From: Variovorax jilinensis
GTDB taxonomy: Bacteria > Pseudomonadota > Gammaproteobacteria > Burkholderiales > Burkholderiaceae_C
NCBI RefSeq assembly: GCF_030316885.1
Contig: NZ_JASZYQ010000004.1
Coordinates: forward strand, 468,183-532,182
Length of the DNA stretch: 64,000 bases
Reading direction: 5' to 3'
A program made the translations under genes and the position numbers. Within the stretch, counting starts at the first letter, position 1. Each line of letters begins with the position of its first letter. Shown one piece after another: positions 54,878-63,455 of the stretch. The notes under the pieces are model-generated. The model worked only from the letters and a program-made list of their open reading frames with translations. It made no database searches and was not told where the DNA came from.

Positions 54878-56794
54878 ATGAGCTTTTCCGGTTTCATCGT
54901 CCAGCTCCTGAACGGGCTGGCGAGCGCGTCCTCGCTGTTCCTGGTGGCGGCGGGGCTGTCGCTGATCTTCGGCGTCACGCGCATCGTGAACTTCGCCCAT
55001 GGCTCGTTCTTCATGGTGGGCATCTACCTGGCCTACACGCTGGTCGCCAAGCTCGGCACCGGCTTCGGCTTCTGGCCGGCGCTGCTGCTCGCGGCGCTGG
55101 CCATCGGCGTGCTGGGCGCGCTCATCGAGATGGTGCTGCTGCGGCGCATCTACAAGGCACCCGAACTGTTCCAGCTGCTCGCGACCTTCGCGCTCGTGCT
55201 GATCATCAAGGACGCAGTGCTCTGGCTCTGGGGCCCCGACGAACTGCTCGGCCCGCGCGCGCCGGGCCTGTCGGGCTCGGTCATGATCCTCGGGCGCCAG
55301 TTTCCTTCCTACGACCTGTTCCTGATCGTGGTCGGGCCGGTGGTGCTCGGCCTGGTCTGGCTGCTGCTGACGCGCACCCGCTTCGGCACCCTGGTGCGCG
55401 CCGCCACGCAGGACCGCGAGATGGTCAGCGCGTTGGGCGTCAACCAGGCCTGGCTCTTCACCGCGGTGTTCGCGCTCGGCGCGCTGCTCGCTGGCCTCGG
55501 CGGCGCGCTGCAGCTGCCGCGCGAGCCGGCCACGCTCGAGCTCGATCTCAACACCATCGGTGCCGCCTTCGTGGTGGTGGTGGTCGGCGGCATGGGGTCG
55601 ATCCCGGGCGCCTATGCGGCCGCGCTGCTGATCGCCGAGATCAAGGCGATCTGCATCTGGCTTGGCGTGGTCGACGTCTTCGGCATCAGCGTCTCGTTCT
55701 CCAAGCTCACGCTGGTGGTCGACTTCCTGGTCATGGCCGTGGTGCTGGTGTGGCGGCCCTGGGGCCTGTTCGGCCGGCCGCAGGCGCCGAGCCGCTACGT
55801 CGGCATGCAGGAGGAACCGCTGCGGCGGCCGAGCCGCGCCTACGTCGCCGGCGCCGCGCTGTTCGGGCTCGTGCTGGTCGCGATGCCGCTGCTCACCGCC
55901 GGCTCGCCCTACACCACGGTGCTCATGATCGACCTGCTGATCGCCGCTCTGTTCGCGGCCAGCCTGCACTTCATCATGGGCCCGGCCGGCATGCATTCCT
56001 TCGGCCACGCGGCCTACTTCGGGCTCGGTGCCTACGGCGCTGCGCTGCTGGTGCGCGCGAGCGGCATGCCGATGGAACTCGCGCTATTCGTCGCACCGCT
56101 GGTGGCGGCCGCCGGTGCACTGGTCTACGGCTGGTTCGCGGTGCGGCTGTCGGGCGTCTACCTCGCGATGCTGACGCTGGCCTTCGCCCAGATCACCTGG
56201 GCCATCACCTACCAGTGGGACAGCTTCACGGGCGGCAGCAACGGGCTCACGGGCATCTGGCCTTCGGCCTGGCTGGCCGACAAGCGCGCCTACTACTGGG
56301 TCACGCTCGCGCTGGTGGCGCTCGGCGTGCTGGGGCTGCGGCGCGTGCTGTTCTCGCCCTTCGGCTACACGCTGCGCGCGAGCCGCGATTCGCAACTTCG
56401 CGCCGACGCGATCGGCATCGACGTCAAGCGCATGCAGTGGGTTGCCTTCGTGATCGCAGGCACCGCGGCCGGCCTCGCCGGTGCGCTCTATGCATTCTCG
56501 AAGGGCAGCATCTCGCCGGAGTCGATGAGCGTGGGCAAGTCGGTCGACGGCCTCGTGATGGTGCTGCTGGGCGGCATCCAGACGCTGGCCGGGCCGGTGG
56601 TGGGCGCCGTCACCTTCACGTGGCTGCACGACACGGTGGCGCGCAACACCGACTACTGGCGCGCGATGCTGGGCGGCATCATCCTGCTGCTGGTGCTGCT
56701 GTTCCCGCAGGGCATCGCGGGCTTCGCGAAGCAGCTGTTCGAGCGCCGCCGGCCGGCGGACGATGCAGTGGAAATGAAGGAGGTGAAGGCATGA
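54878..56794 (+). CDS. fused branched-chain-type ABC permease (LivH-LivM)
   Basis: A 638-residue membrane protein that combines the two permeases of branched-chain amino-acid-type importers. The LivH-like half spans about residues 1-295 and contains GLSLIFGVTRIVNFAHGSFFM near residue 25. The LivM-like half spans 325-630 and contains HSFGHAAYFGLGAYGAALL near residue 375 and the SGVYLAMLTLAFAQI block. Such fusions occur in Burkholderiales. The stop overlaps the next ATPase gene by 4 bp. Confidence 0.95.
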   Translation: MSFSGFIVQLLNGLASASSLFLVAAGLSLIFGVTRIVNFAHGSFFMVGIYLAYTLVAKLGTGFGFWPALLLAALAIGVLGALIEMVLLRRIYKAPELFQLLATFALVLIIKDAVLWLWGPDELLGPRAPGLSGSVMILGRQFPSYDLFLIVVGPVVLGLVWLLLTRTRFGTLVRAATQDREMVSALGVNQAWLFTAVFALGALLAGLGGALQLPREPATLELDLNTIGAAFVVVVVGGMGSIPGAYAAALLIAEIKAICIWLGVVDVFGISVSFSKLTLVVDFLVMAVVLVWRPWGLFGRPQAPSRYVGMQEEPLRRPSRAYVAGAALFGLVLVAMPLLTAGSPYTTVLMIDLLIAALFAASLHFIMGPAGMHSFGHAAYFGLGAYGAALLVRASGMPMELALFVAPLVAAAGALVYGWFAVRLSGVYLAMLTLAFAQITWAITYQWDSFTGGSNGLTGIWPSAWLADKRAYYWVTLALVALGVLGLRRVLFSPFGYTLRASRDSQLRADAIGIDVKRMQWVAFVIAGTAAGLAGALYAFSKGSISPESMSVGKSVDGLVMVLLGGIQTLAGPVVGAVTFTWLHDTVARNTDYWRAMLGGIILLLVLLFPQGIAGFAKQLFERRRPADDAVEMKEVKA

Positions 56795-57597
56795 GCCTCC
56801 TCAAGGTCAACGAACTCGGCAAGTCCTTCGGCGGCGTCAAGGCAGTCGACGGCATCAGCTTCGAGCTTGCGGCCGGCGAACTGCTGGCGCTGATTGGCCC
56901 CAACGGCGCCGGCAAGTCCACTACCTTCAACATGGTCAACGGCCAGCTGAAGGCCGACCGCGGCTCGATCCTGCTCGACGGCCAGGAGCTGGTCGGTCGC
57001 CGGCCGCGCGAGATCTGGCGCCTGGGCGTGGGCCGCACCTTCCAGATCGCCGAGACCTTCGCCTCGCTCACCGTGGCCGAGAACGTGCAGATGGCGCTGC
57101 TCTCGCATGACCACAAGCTGTTCTCGATGTGGCGCCGCGCGGCCGACCACAAGCGCGACGAGGCGCTCGCGCTGCTCGAGCAGGTCGGCATGAAGTCGCA
57201 GGCCGACCGGCCCTGCAGCGTGCTGGCCTATGGCGACGTCAAGCGGGTCGAGCTCGCGATCGCGATGGCCAACTCGCCCAAGCTGCTGCTCATGGACGAA
57301 CCCACCGCGGGCATGGCGCCCAAGGAGCGCAATTCGCTGATGGCGCTGACCAAGCAGCTGGTGATCGACCGCGGCATGGCCGTGCTCTTCACCGAGCACA
57401 GCATGGACGTGGTCTTCGCCTATGCCGACCGAATGATTGTGCTCGCCCGCGGGCGCCTGATCGCGCAGGGCAAGCCGCTGGAGATCCGCGACCATCCCAA
57501 GGTCCAGGAGGTGTACTTCGGCAGCGGCAAGACCTTCGAGAAGATCGCCGAGAAGGCGGCGGCCGTGAATGCGGCGGTGGTGGGAGAAGCGGCATGA
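56791..57597 (+). CDS. branched-chain-type ABC ATPase, LivG-like
   Basis: A 268-residue nucleotide-binding subunit. Walker A GPNGAGKST lies near residue 37, the signature is degenerate (LAYGDVKRVELAIAM instead of LSGGQ), and Walker B is LLLMDEPTAGMAP. The switch histidine follows in TEHSMD. The last residues contain an unusual alanine-rich extension. It overlaps the fused permease by ATGA and pairs with the LivF-like subunit. Confidence 0.94.
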   Translation: MSLLKVNELGKSFGGVKAVDGISFELAAGELLALIGPNGAGKSTTFNMVNGQLKADRGSILLDGQELVGRRPREIWRLGVGRTFQIAETFASLTVAENVQMALLSHDHKLFSMWRRAADHKRDEALALLEQVGMKSQADRPCSVLAYGDVKRVELAIAMANSPKLLLMDEPTAGMAPKERNSLMALTKQLVIDRGMAVLFTEHSMDVVFAYADRMIVLARGRLIAQGKPLEIRDHPKVQEVYFGSGKTFEKIAEKAAAVNAAVVGEAA

Positions 57598-57604
57598 GCG
57601 CAGC

Positions 57605-57676
57605 GCCGGGCCGCCCCAAGCAAGCTCGCGCCCCCGTGGGGGGCAGCGAGGACACGAAGTGCCGGGAGTGGGGGCA
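57605..57676 (+). repeat. interspersed palindromic repeat, copy between ATPase genes
   Basis: The same element as in recQ (17917-17984), in the orientation GGGCCGCCCCAAG ... CCCCCGTGGGGGG ... GCAGCGAGGACACGAAGTG. It fills nearly the whole 82-bp gap and its last bases (GTGGGGGC) lie where a ribosome-binding site should be for the ATG at 57680. Confidence 0.85.
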
Positions 57677-57679
57677 GAA

Positions 57680-58414
57680 ATGAGTTCACACGAAACCCTG
57701 CTCGAAGCCAAGGCCCTGTGCGCCTGGTACGGCGCCGCGCAGATCCTCTACGACGTCGACCTCGAGGTTCGGCGCGGCGAGGTGGTCGCGCTCATGGGCC
57801 GCAACGGCGCGGGCAAGTCGACCACGCTCAAGGCGCTGATCGGCATGCTGGCCAAGCGGCGCGGCGCGGTGCGCTTCCTGGGCCACGACATCTCGAAGAG
57901 CGAGCCGCATCTGGCGGCCCGGCTCGGCCTGGGCTTCGTGCCCGAGGACCGGCGCGTCTTCACCGACCTGAGCGTGATGGAGAACCTCGAGGTCGGCAGG
58001 CAGCCCGCGCGGCGCTGGAGCGACGGCACCGACGCGCCGCTGTGGACGCCCGAGCGCCTGTTCAAGCTCTTTCCGAACCTCGGCGAGATGCCCAACCGCC
58101 CGGGTGGGCGCATGAGCGGCGGCGAGCAGCAGATGCTGACCGTCGCGCGCACGCTGATGGGCAACCCCTACCTGGTGCTGCTCGACGAGCCTTCGGAGGG
58201 CGTGGCGCCCGTGATCGTCGAGCAGATGGCCAACATGATTCTCGAGCTCAAGGCGCAGGGCGTGAGCATCCTGCTTTCGGAGCAGAACATGCACTTCGCG
58301 GAGCTGGTCTCGGACCGCGCCTACGTGCTCGAGAAGGGCCAGATCCGCTACCAGGCGTCGATGGCCGAACTCGCGGCCAACGACGAGGTGCGCCGCGCCT
58401 ACCTCAGCGTCTAG
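57680..58414 (+). CDS. branched-chain-type ABC ATPase, LivF-like
   Basis: A 244-residue LivF-like nucleotide-binding subunit. Walker A is GRNGAGKST near residue 41, the signature SGGEQQMLTVARTL near 141 and Walker B LVLLDEPSEGVAP near 163. LSEQNMHFAELVSD carries the switch region. It completes the importer. A palindromic repeat separates it from the LivG-like gene. Confidence 0.95.
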   Translation: MSSHETLLEAKALCAWYGAAQILYDVDLEVRRGEVVALMGRNGAGKSTTLKALIGMLAKRRGAVRFLGHDISKSEPHLAARLGLGFVPEDRRVFTDLSVMENLEVGRQPARRWSDGTDAPLWTPERLFKLFPNLGEMPNRPGGRMSGGEQQMLTVARTLMGNPYLVLLDEPSEGVAPVIVEQMANMILELKAQGVSILLSEQNMHFAELVSDRAYVLEKGQIRYQASMAELAANDEVRRAYLSV

Positions 58415-58442
58415 AAGTTCACCATCCACGAGGAGTCACACC

Positions 58443-59159
58443 ATGCAACGCAGAACCGTCCTCAAGTCCGCCGCCGCCCTCGGGCTCGTCAGCGGCCTCG
58501 GCCTCTCGATGCCGCTGTTCGCGGCCGCGAAGATCAAGCCGGCCGCCAACGCGGCGCTGATCGTGGTCGACGTGCAGAACTGCTTCGTCGAGGGCGGCAC
58601 CCTGCCCGTGAAAGGCGGCTCGGAGGTGGTGCCGGTGATCAACCAACTGGCCAGCCATTTCGACAACATCGTGGTCACGCAGGACTGGCACACGCCGGGC
58701 CACGCCTCGTTCGCAAGCACGCACGGCGGCAAGAAGCCCTTCGAGACCACCAAACTGAAGTACGGCGACCAGGTGCTGTGGCCCGACCACTGCGTGCAGG
58801 GCAGCGACGATGCCGGCCTGCACAAGGACCTCAAGCTGCCGACCGCTCAGCTGATCATCCGCAAGGGCTTCCACAAGGACATGGACAGCTATTCGGCCTT
58901 CGAGGAAGCCGACCACAAGACGGCCACCGGACTGGCCGGCTACCTGAAGGCGCGCGGCGTCAAGACCGTGTTCGTGACCGGCCTCGCGACCGACTTCTGC
59001 GTGGCCTGGACCGCGATGGATGCGCGCAAGGCCGGCTTCGAGGTCTACGTGATCGAGGACGCCACGCGCGCGATCGACCTCAACGGCTCGCTGGCCGCGG
59101 CATGGAAGCAGATGGCGGCCAAGGGCGTGAAGCGCATCCAGTCGACCGACATCGTCTAG
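58443..59159 (+). CDS. pncA: Tat-exported nicotinamidase
   Basis: A 238-residue isochorismatase-fold nicotinamidase, which hydrolyses nicotinamide to nicotinate and ammonia. The triad is D43 (VVDVQNCF), K141 (IIRKGF) and C186 (GLATDFCVA), and metal ligands D81, H83 and H116 are in QDWHTPGH and LWPDHCVQG. The N-terminus is a twin-arginine signal, QRRTVLKSAAALGL, with cleavage near AAA, so the enzyme should be periplasmic. Most bacterial PncA proteins are cytoplasmic, so export is unusual. Context with nicotinate hydroxylase genes supports the substrate. Confidence 0.9.
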   Translation: MQRRTVLKSAAALGLVSGLGLSMPLFAAAKIKPAANAALIVVDVQNCFVEGGTLPVKGGSEVVPVINQLASHFDNIVVTQDWHTPGHASFASTHGGKKPFETTKLKYGDQVLWPDHCVQGSDDAGLHKDLKLPTAQLIIRKGFHKDMDSYSAFEEADHKTATGLAGYLKARGVKTVFVTGLATDFCVAWTAMDARKAGFEVYVIEDATRAIDLNGSLAAAWKQMAAKGVKRIQSTDIV

Positions 59160-59172
59160 GCCGACGCTGGAG

Positions 59173-59652
59173 ATGCCCGCGCTCGCACTGAGGGTCAACG
59201 GTCGCGGCGTCGAACTCGAGGCATCGCACGCGGCCTCGCTGCTGCAGGTCTTGCGCAACGACCTCGGGCTCAACGGCCCGAAGTACGGCTGCGGGCTCGG
59301 CCAGTGCGGCGCCTGCACCGTATGGGTCGATGGCGTGGCGGCGAGGGCCTGCGTGATTCCGGCCGCGGGCGTCGCGGGCCGCGAGATCACCACGCTCGAA
59401 GGCCTGGGCACGCGCGACTGCTGGCATCCGGTGCGGCAGGCCTTCGAGGATGCCCAGGCCGCGCAGTGCGGCTACTGCCTCAACGGCATGGTGATGCAGG
59501 CCGCGGCACTGCTCGCGCGCGAGCCGCAGCCCAGCGAGGCACGCATCCGCAGCGAGCTCTCGGGCAACCTGTGCCGCTGCGGCACGCACGTCGAGATCCT
59601 GGACGCCGTGCAGCGCGCGGCAGTGCTGATCGCGAAGGGCGCGCGGTCGTGA
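59173..59652 (+). CDS. nicA: NicA-like [2Fe-2S] subunit of a molybdenum hydroxylase
   Basis: A 159-residue iron-sulphur subunit of the xanthine dehydrogenase family, close in size to nicotinate dehydrogenase NicA. A plant-type [2Fe-2S] cluster is bound by C40, C45, C48 and C60 (GCGLGQCGAC). A second cluster is bound by C99, C102, C134 and C136 (QCGYCLNG; LCRCGTH). No signal peptide is present, so it is cytoplasmic. The stop overlaps the GTG start of the large subunit (GTGA). It passes electrons from molybdenum towards the cytochrome c domain. Confidence 0.9.
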   Translation: MPALALRVNGRGVELEASHAASLLQVLRNDLGLNGPKYGCGLGQCGACTVWVDGVAARACVIPAAGVAGREITTLEGLGTRDCWHPVRQAFEDAQAAQCGYCLNGMVMQAAALLAREPQPSEARIRSELSGNLCRCGTHVEILDAVQRAAVLIAKGARS

Positions 59653-62600
59653 AGCGGCGCGCCGAACTGCCCCGCACGCGCAACGACTTCCACCGTGCCG
59701 ATGGCGTGCTCGTGGTCGTGCGCGAGACGCCGCCCGCGCCACCGCCGGCCAGGGGCCAGCCGACTCTGGTGGCTGGCGATCCGTCCGAAGGCCCCGAGGT
59801 GCTGCTGGCCGTATGGGACGACGGCAGCGTCACCGCGCTCAACGGCCATGTCGATCTCGGCACCGGCATCCGCACCGCGCTGGCGCAGATCGTGGCCGAG
59901 GAACTCGACGTCGCGCTCGCGCAGGTGCACATGGTGCTCGGCGACACCGCGCGCGCGCCCAACCAGGGCGCGACCATTGCAAGCGCCTCGATCCAGATCC
60001 ATGCCGCGCCGCTGCGTTTCGCGGCGGCGCAGGCCCGAGCCTGGCTGATCGACCGGGCCGCCGAGCGCTTCGGCGTGCAGGCCACGCTGCTGTCGATCCG
60101 CGATGGCCGCGTCGTGGCCGCGCAGGATGCGGCCTTCGGCATCGCGATCGGCGAACTGGTCGCGGGTGGACGCGCGCTGCTGGAACTCGACCACGCCGCG
60201 CAGCCCAAGGATCCGCGCGACTACCGCATCGTCGGCACGCCGCAGCCGCGCGTCGACATCCCGGCCAAGCTCGCGGGCGAGCCGGTCTTCGTGCACGACA
60301 TGCGCCTGCCCGGCATGCTGCACGGCCGCGTCGTGCGGCCGCCGTATGCCGGCGCCGACCACGGCGACTTCATCGGCAACACGCTCGAGTTGGTCGACAA
60401 GGCCTCGATCGCCCACATCCCGGGCATCCGCGCGGTGGTCGTGATCCGCGACTTCGTCGGCATCGTGGCCGAGCGCGAGGAGCATGCCGAGCAGGCGCTG
60501 CGCGAGCTGCGCGTGCGCTGGAAGTCCTGGCCGGGGCTGCCGGCGCTCGACGACCTCGAAGCTGCGATCCGCGCCAACCCGGCGACGCAACGCCTGCTGG
60601 TGGACGAGGGCGACGTCGAGGGTGGCCTCGCCGGGGCGGCGCTGCCGATGCCGCGCACCTACCTGTGGCCCTACCAGATGCATGCGTCGATCGGGCCTTC
60701 GTGCGCCGTGGCCCACTGGCAGCCCGACGAGGGCGTGACGCTGCGCGTCTGGGCCGGTTCGCAGAACCCGCACGTGCTGCGTGCCGACCTGGCGAAGCTC
60801 ATGGGGCTGGCCGATCCCGCGATCGACGTGGTGCGCATGGAGGCCGCGGGCTGCTATGGCCGCAACGGCGCCGACGACGTCGCGGCCGATGCGGCGCTGC
60901 TCGCGCGCGCGGTCGGCGCACCGGTGCGCGTACAGCTCACGCGCGAACAGGAGCACCTGTGGGAGCCCAAGGGCGCCGCGCAGCTCATGCACATCGAGGG
61001 CGGACTCGATGCGGAGGGCGGTGTGGCCGCCTACGACTTCGAGACCTCGTATCCGTCGAACGGGGCGCCGACGCTGGCGCTGCTGCTGACGCGCACCATC
61101 GAGCCCGTGGCGCAGGCCTTCGAGATGGGCGACCGCACCGCGCGGCCTCCCTATGCGTACCCCAACCTGCGCGTGAAGGTCAACGACATGGCGCCGATCG
61201 TGCGCGCCTCGTGGCTGCGCGGCGTGTCGGCGCTGCCGAGCTCGTTCGCGCACGAGTCCTACGTGGATGAGCTCGCGACCGCCGCGGGCGTCGATCCGGT
61301 CGCGTTCCGCCTGCGCCTCCTGCACGATCCGCGCGCGGCCGAGCTGGTGCGCGAGACCGCGCAGAAGGCCGGCTGGCGCATGCGCACCGGGCCGCAGGAA
61401 GATGCCGATGGCGACCATTCCTCGCGCCGACCCGAGGCGCGCGTGGGTCCGGGCGGCGACGTGCTGTTCGGCCAGGGTTTTGCCTACGCGCGCTACGTGC
61501 ACAGCAAGTGGCCGGGCTTCGGTGCCGCATGGTCGGCCTGGGTGGCCGATGTCGAGGTCAACCGGCGGACCGGCGAGGTCCACGTGCGGCGCGTGGTGGT
61601 CGGCCATGACGCCGGCCTCATGGTCAACCCCGCCGGCGTCGAGCACCAGGTGCACGGCAACGTGATCCAGACCACCAGTCGCGCGCTCAGGGAAGAGGTG
61701 CGCTTCGCGCCGCAGGCCGCGCCCGGCGCAACGCAGCTGCCCGGCGTGCCGGCCTCGGGCGTGGTGGCGAGCCGCGAGTGGGGCAGCTACCCGATCCTCA
61801 GCTTCCGCGAGGTGCCGGTGATCGAGGTGATGCACATCCAGCGCCCGGGCGAGCTGCCGCTCGGCGCGGGCGAGTCGTCCTCGGTGCCTGGTACCGCCGC
61901 GATCGCGAACGCGATCTTCGACGCCACGGGCGTGCGCTTCCGCTCGCCGCCCTTCACGCCGGAAGTCGTGCGGGCCGCGCTCAACCCGTTGCCGCCGGCT
62001 GCGGGTGGCGCAGGCGGCCTGGATGCCCGCGGCCAGGGCGACGGCGGAGCGAACGGCGATGCAGGCAGATCGGCGCGGGGAGGGCTGCCCCAAGCCGCAC
62101 CCTGGCCGCGCCGCCGGGGCCTCTGGGCCGGTGCTGCGGCGCTGCTGGTGGGCGGCATCGGCGTCGTTGCGGGACTGTTCGGCTGGCGCTCGGCGATCGC
62201 GCCGGTGTCTTTCAGCGAACCTGCCTACAGCGAAGCGAGCGTGGAGCGCGGCCGCACGCTGGCCGCGCTCGGCGACTGCGCGGTCTGCCACACGGCCACC
62301 GGCGGCGCGCCGAACGCGGGCGGCCGGGCCATCGAGACGCCCTTCGGCACCCTGTTCAGCACCAACCTCACGCCCGACGCCGAGACCGGCCTGGGCCGCT
62401 GGTCTTTCAGCGCGTTCCAGCGCGCGATGCGCGAGGGTGTCTCGCGCGACGGGCACCACCTCTATCCGGCCTTCCCCTACACGGCCTTCGCAAAGACCAG
62501 CGACGACGATCTGCAGGCGCTGTACGCGTACTTCATGTCGCTGCCGCCGGTGCGCGCCGAGACGCCGGCGGCCGAGCTCGCCTTCCCGTTCGGGCTGCGC

Positions 62601-63455
62601 CCGCTGATGGCGGGCTGGAACGCGCTGTTCCACGATCCGACGCCGTACCGGCCCGAGGCCGCGCAGAGCGCCGAATGGAACCGAGGCGCGTACCTGGTCA
62701 ACGGCCTCGGCCATTGCGGCGCCTGCCACACGCCGCGCAACGCGCTGGGGGCCGAGCAGGGCGGAAGCGCCTACCTGTCCGGCGCGATGATCGACGGCTG
62801 GGAGGCGCCCGCGCTTACGGCGCTGTCGGGCGCCGCCGTGCCCTGGACGGCCGAAGCGCTCTACGCGTACCTGCGCACCGGCCATGCCAGCCGGCACGGC
62901 ATCGCGGGTGGCCCGATGGCCGAGGTGGTGCGCGAACTGGCTGCGGTGCCCGATGCCGACATCCGCGCCATGGCGACCTACCTCGTCTCCTTCCAGCCGG
63001 CTCTGGACGAGGCGGAAGCCAATCGACAGGCGCAGCGCGTGGTCGCGAGCGCGGCGGCCGGGCAGGGACAGCTGCTCGGTCCTGCGCAGCGCATGTTCGA
63101 CAGCGCCTGCGCGGCCTGCCATCACGACGGCGATGGCCCGACGCTGCTCGGCGTGAACACGCCGCTGGCGCTCAACAGCAACCTCACCAGCGCGCGGCCC
63201 GACAACCTGCTGCGCACCATCCTCGACGGCGTGCGTGAGCCGGCCGCGCGCGAGATCGGCTTCATGCCCGCCTTCCGCGACGCGCTCGATGACGCGCAGA
63301 TCGCCGAGCTTGCAGGCTATATGCGCGCGCGCTTTGCACCGCAGGAGGCGGCGTGGACGGATCTGCCGAAGAGCGTGGCGCGGGTGAGGGCCTCTGCTTC
63401 TGCCTCTGCCTCTGCCTCTGCCTCTGCCTCTGCCTCTGCCTCGGGCGAGCGTTGA
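59649..63455 (+). CDS. nicB: NicB-like molybdopterin subunit fused to tri-heme cytochrome c
   Basis: A 1268-residue large subunit with the architecture of nicotinate dehydrogenase NicB. The molybdopterin domains span about residues 40-790, ending with the active-site glutamate in LGAGESSSVPGTA. One membrane helix at about 820-848 follows arginines, placing the first part inside and the rest outside. Three CxxCH heme sites lie at about residues 877, 1023 and 1154. The GTG start overlaps nicA. It should hydroxylate nicotinate to 6-hydroxynicotinate and pass electrons to the respiratory chain. The last 20 residues are an alanine-serine tail from a hexanucleotide repeat. A relative acting on another N-heterocycle is possible. 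Confidence 0.87.
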   Translation: MKRRAELPRTRNDFHRADGVLVVVRETPPAPPPARGQPTLVAGDPSEGPEVLLAVWDDGSVTALNGHVDLGTGIRTALAQIVAEELDVALAQVHMVLGDTARAPNQGATIASASIQIHAAPLRFAAAQARAWLIDRAAERFGVQATLLSIRDGRVVAAQDAAFGIAIGELVAGGRALLELDHAAQPKDPRDYRIVGTPQPRVDIPAKLAGEPVFVHDMRLPGMLHGRVVRPPYAGADHGDFIGNTLELVDKASIAHIPGIRAVVVIRDFVGIVAEREEHAEQALRELRVRWKSWPGLPALDDLEAAIRANPATQRLLVDEGDVEGGLAGAALPMPRTYLWPYQMHASIGPSCAVAHWQPDEGVTLRVWAGSQNPHVLRADLAKLMGLADPAIDVVRMEAAGCYGRNGADDVAADAALLARAVGAPVRVQLTREQEHLWEPKGAAQLMHIEGGLDAEGGVAAYDFETSYPSNGAPTLALLLTRTIEPVAQAFEMGDRTARPPYAYPNLRVKVNDMAPIVRASWLRGVSALPSSFAHESYVDELATAAGVDPVAFRLRLLHDPRAAELVRETAQKAGWRMRTGPQEDADGDHSSRRPEARVGPGGDVLFGQGFAYARYVHSKWPGFGAAWSAWVADVEVNRRTGEVHVRRVVVGHDAGLMVNPAGVEHQVHGNVIQTTSRALREEVRFAPQAAPGATQLPGVPASGVVASREWGSYPILSFREVPVIEVMHIQRPGELPLGAGESSSVPGTAAIANAIFDATGVRFRSPPFTPEVVRAALNPLPPAAGGAGGLDARGQGDGGANGDAGRSARGGLPQAAPWPRRRGLWAGAAALLVGGIGVVAGLFGWRSAIAPVSFSEPAYSEASVERGRTLAALGDCAVCHTATGGAPNAGGRAIETPFGTLFSTNLTPDAETGLGRWSFSAFQRAMREGVSRDGHHLYPAFPYTAFAKTSDDDLQALYAYFMSLPPVRAETPAAELAFPFGLRPLMAGWNALFHDPTPYRPEAAQSAEWNRGAYLVNGLGHCGACHTPRNALGAEQGGSAYLSGAMIDGWEAPALTALSGAAVPWTAEALYAYLRTGHASRHGIAGGPMAEVVRELAAVPDADIRAMATYLVSFQPALDEAEANRQAQRVVASAAAGQGQLLGPAQRMFDSACAACHHDGDGPTLLGVNTPLALNSNLTSARPDNLLRTILDGVREPAAREIGFMPAFRDALDDAQIAELAGYMRARFAPQEAAWTDLPKSVARVRASASASASASASASASASGER
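63390..63443 (+). repeat. in-gene hexanucleotide repeat (GCCTCT)n at nicB 3' end
   Basis: Nine six-base units run from 63390 to 63443: GCCTCT, GCTTCT, six more GCCTCT, then GCCTCG. They encode alternating alanine and serine at the C-terminus of the NicB-like protein. Copy-number change by slippage would add or remove two residues without a frameshift. Confidence 0.9.
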
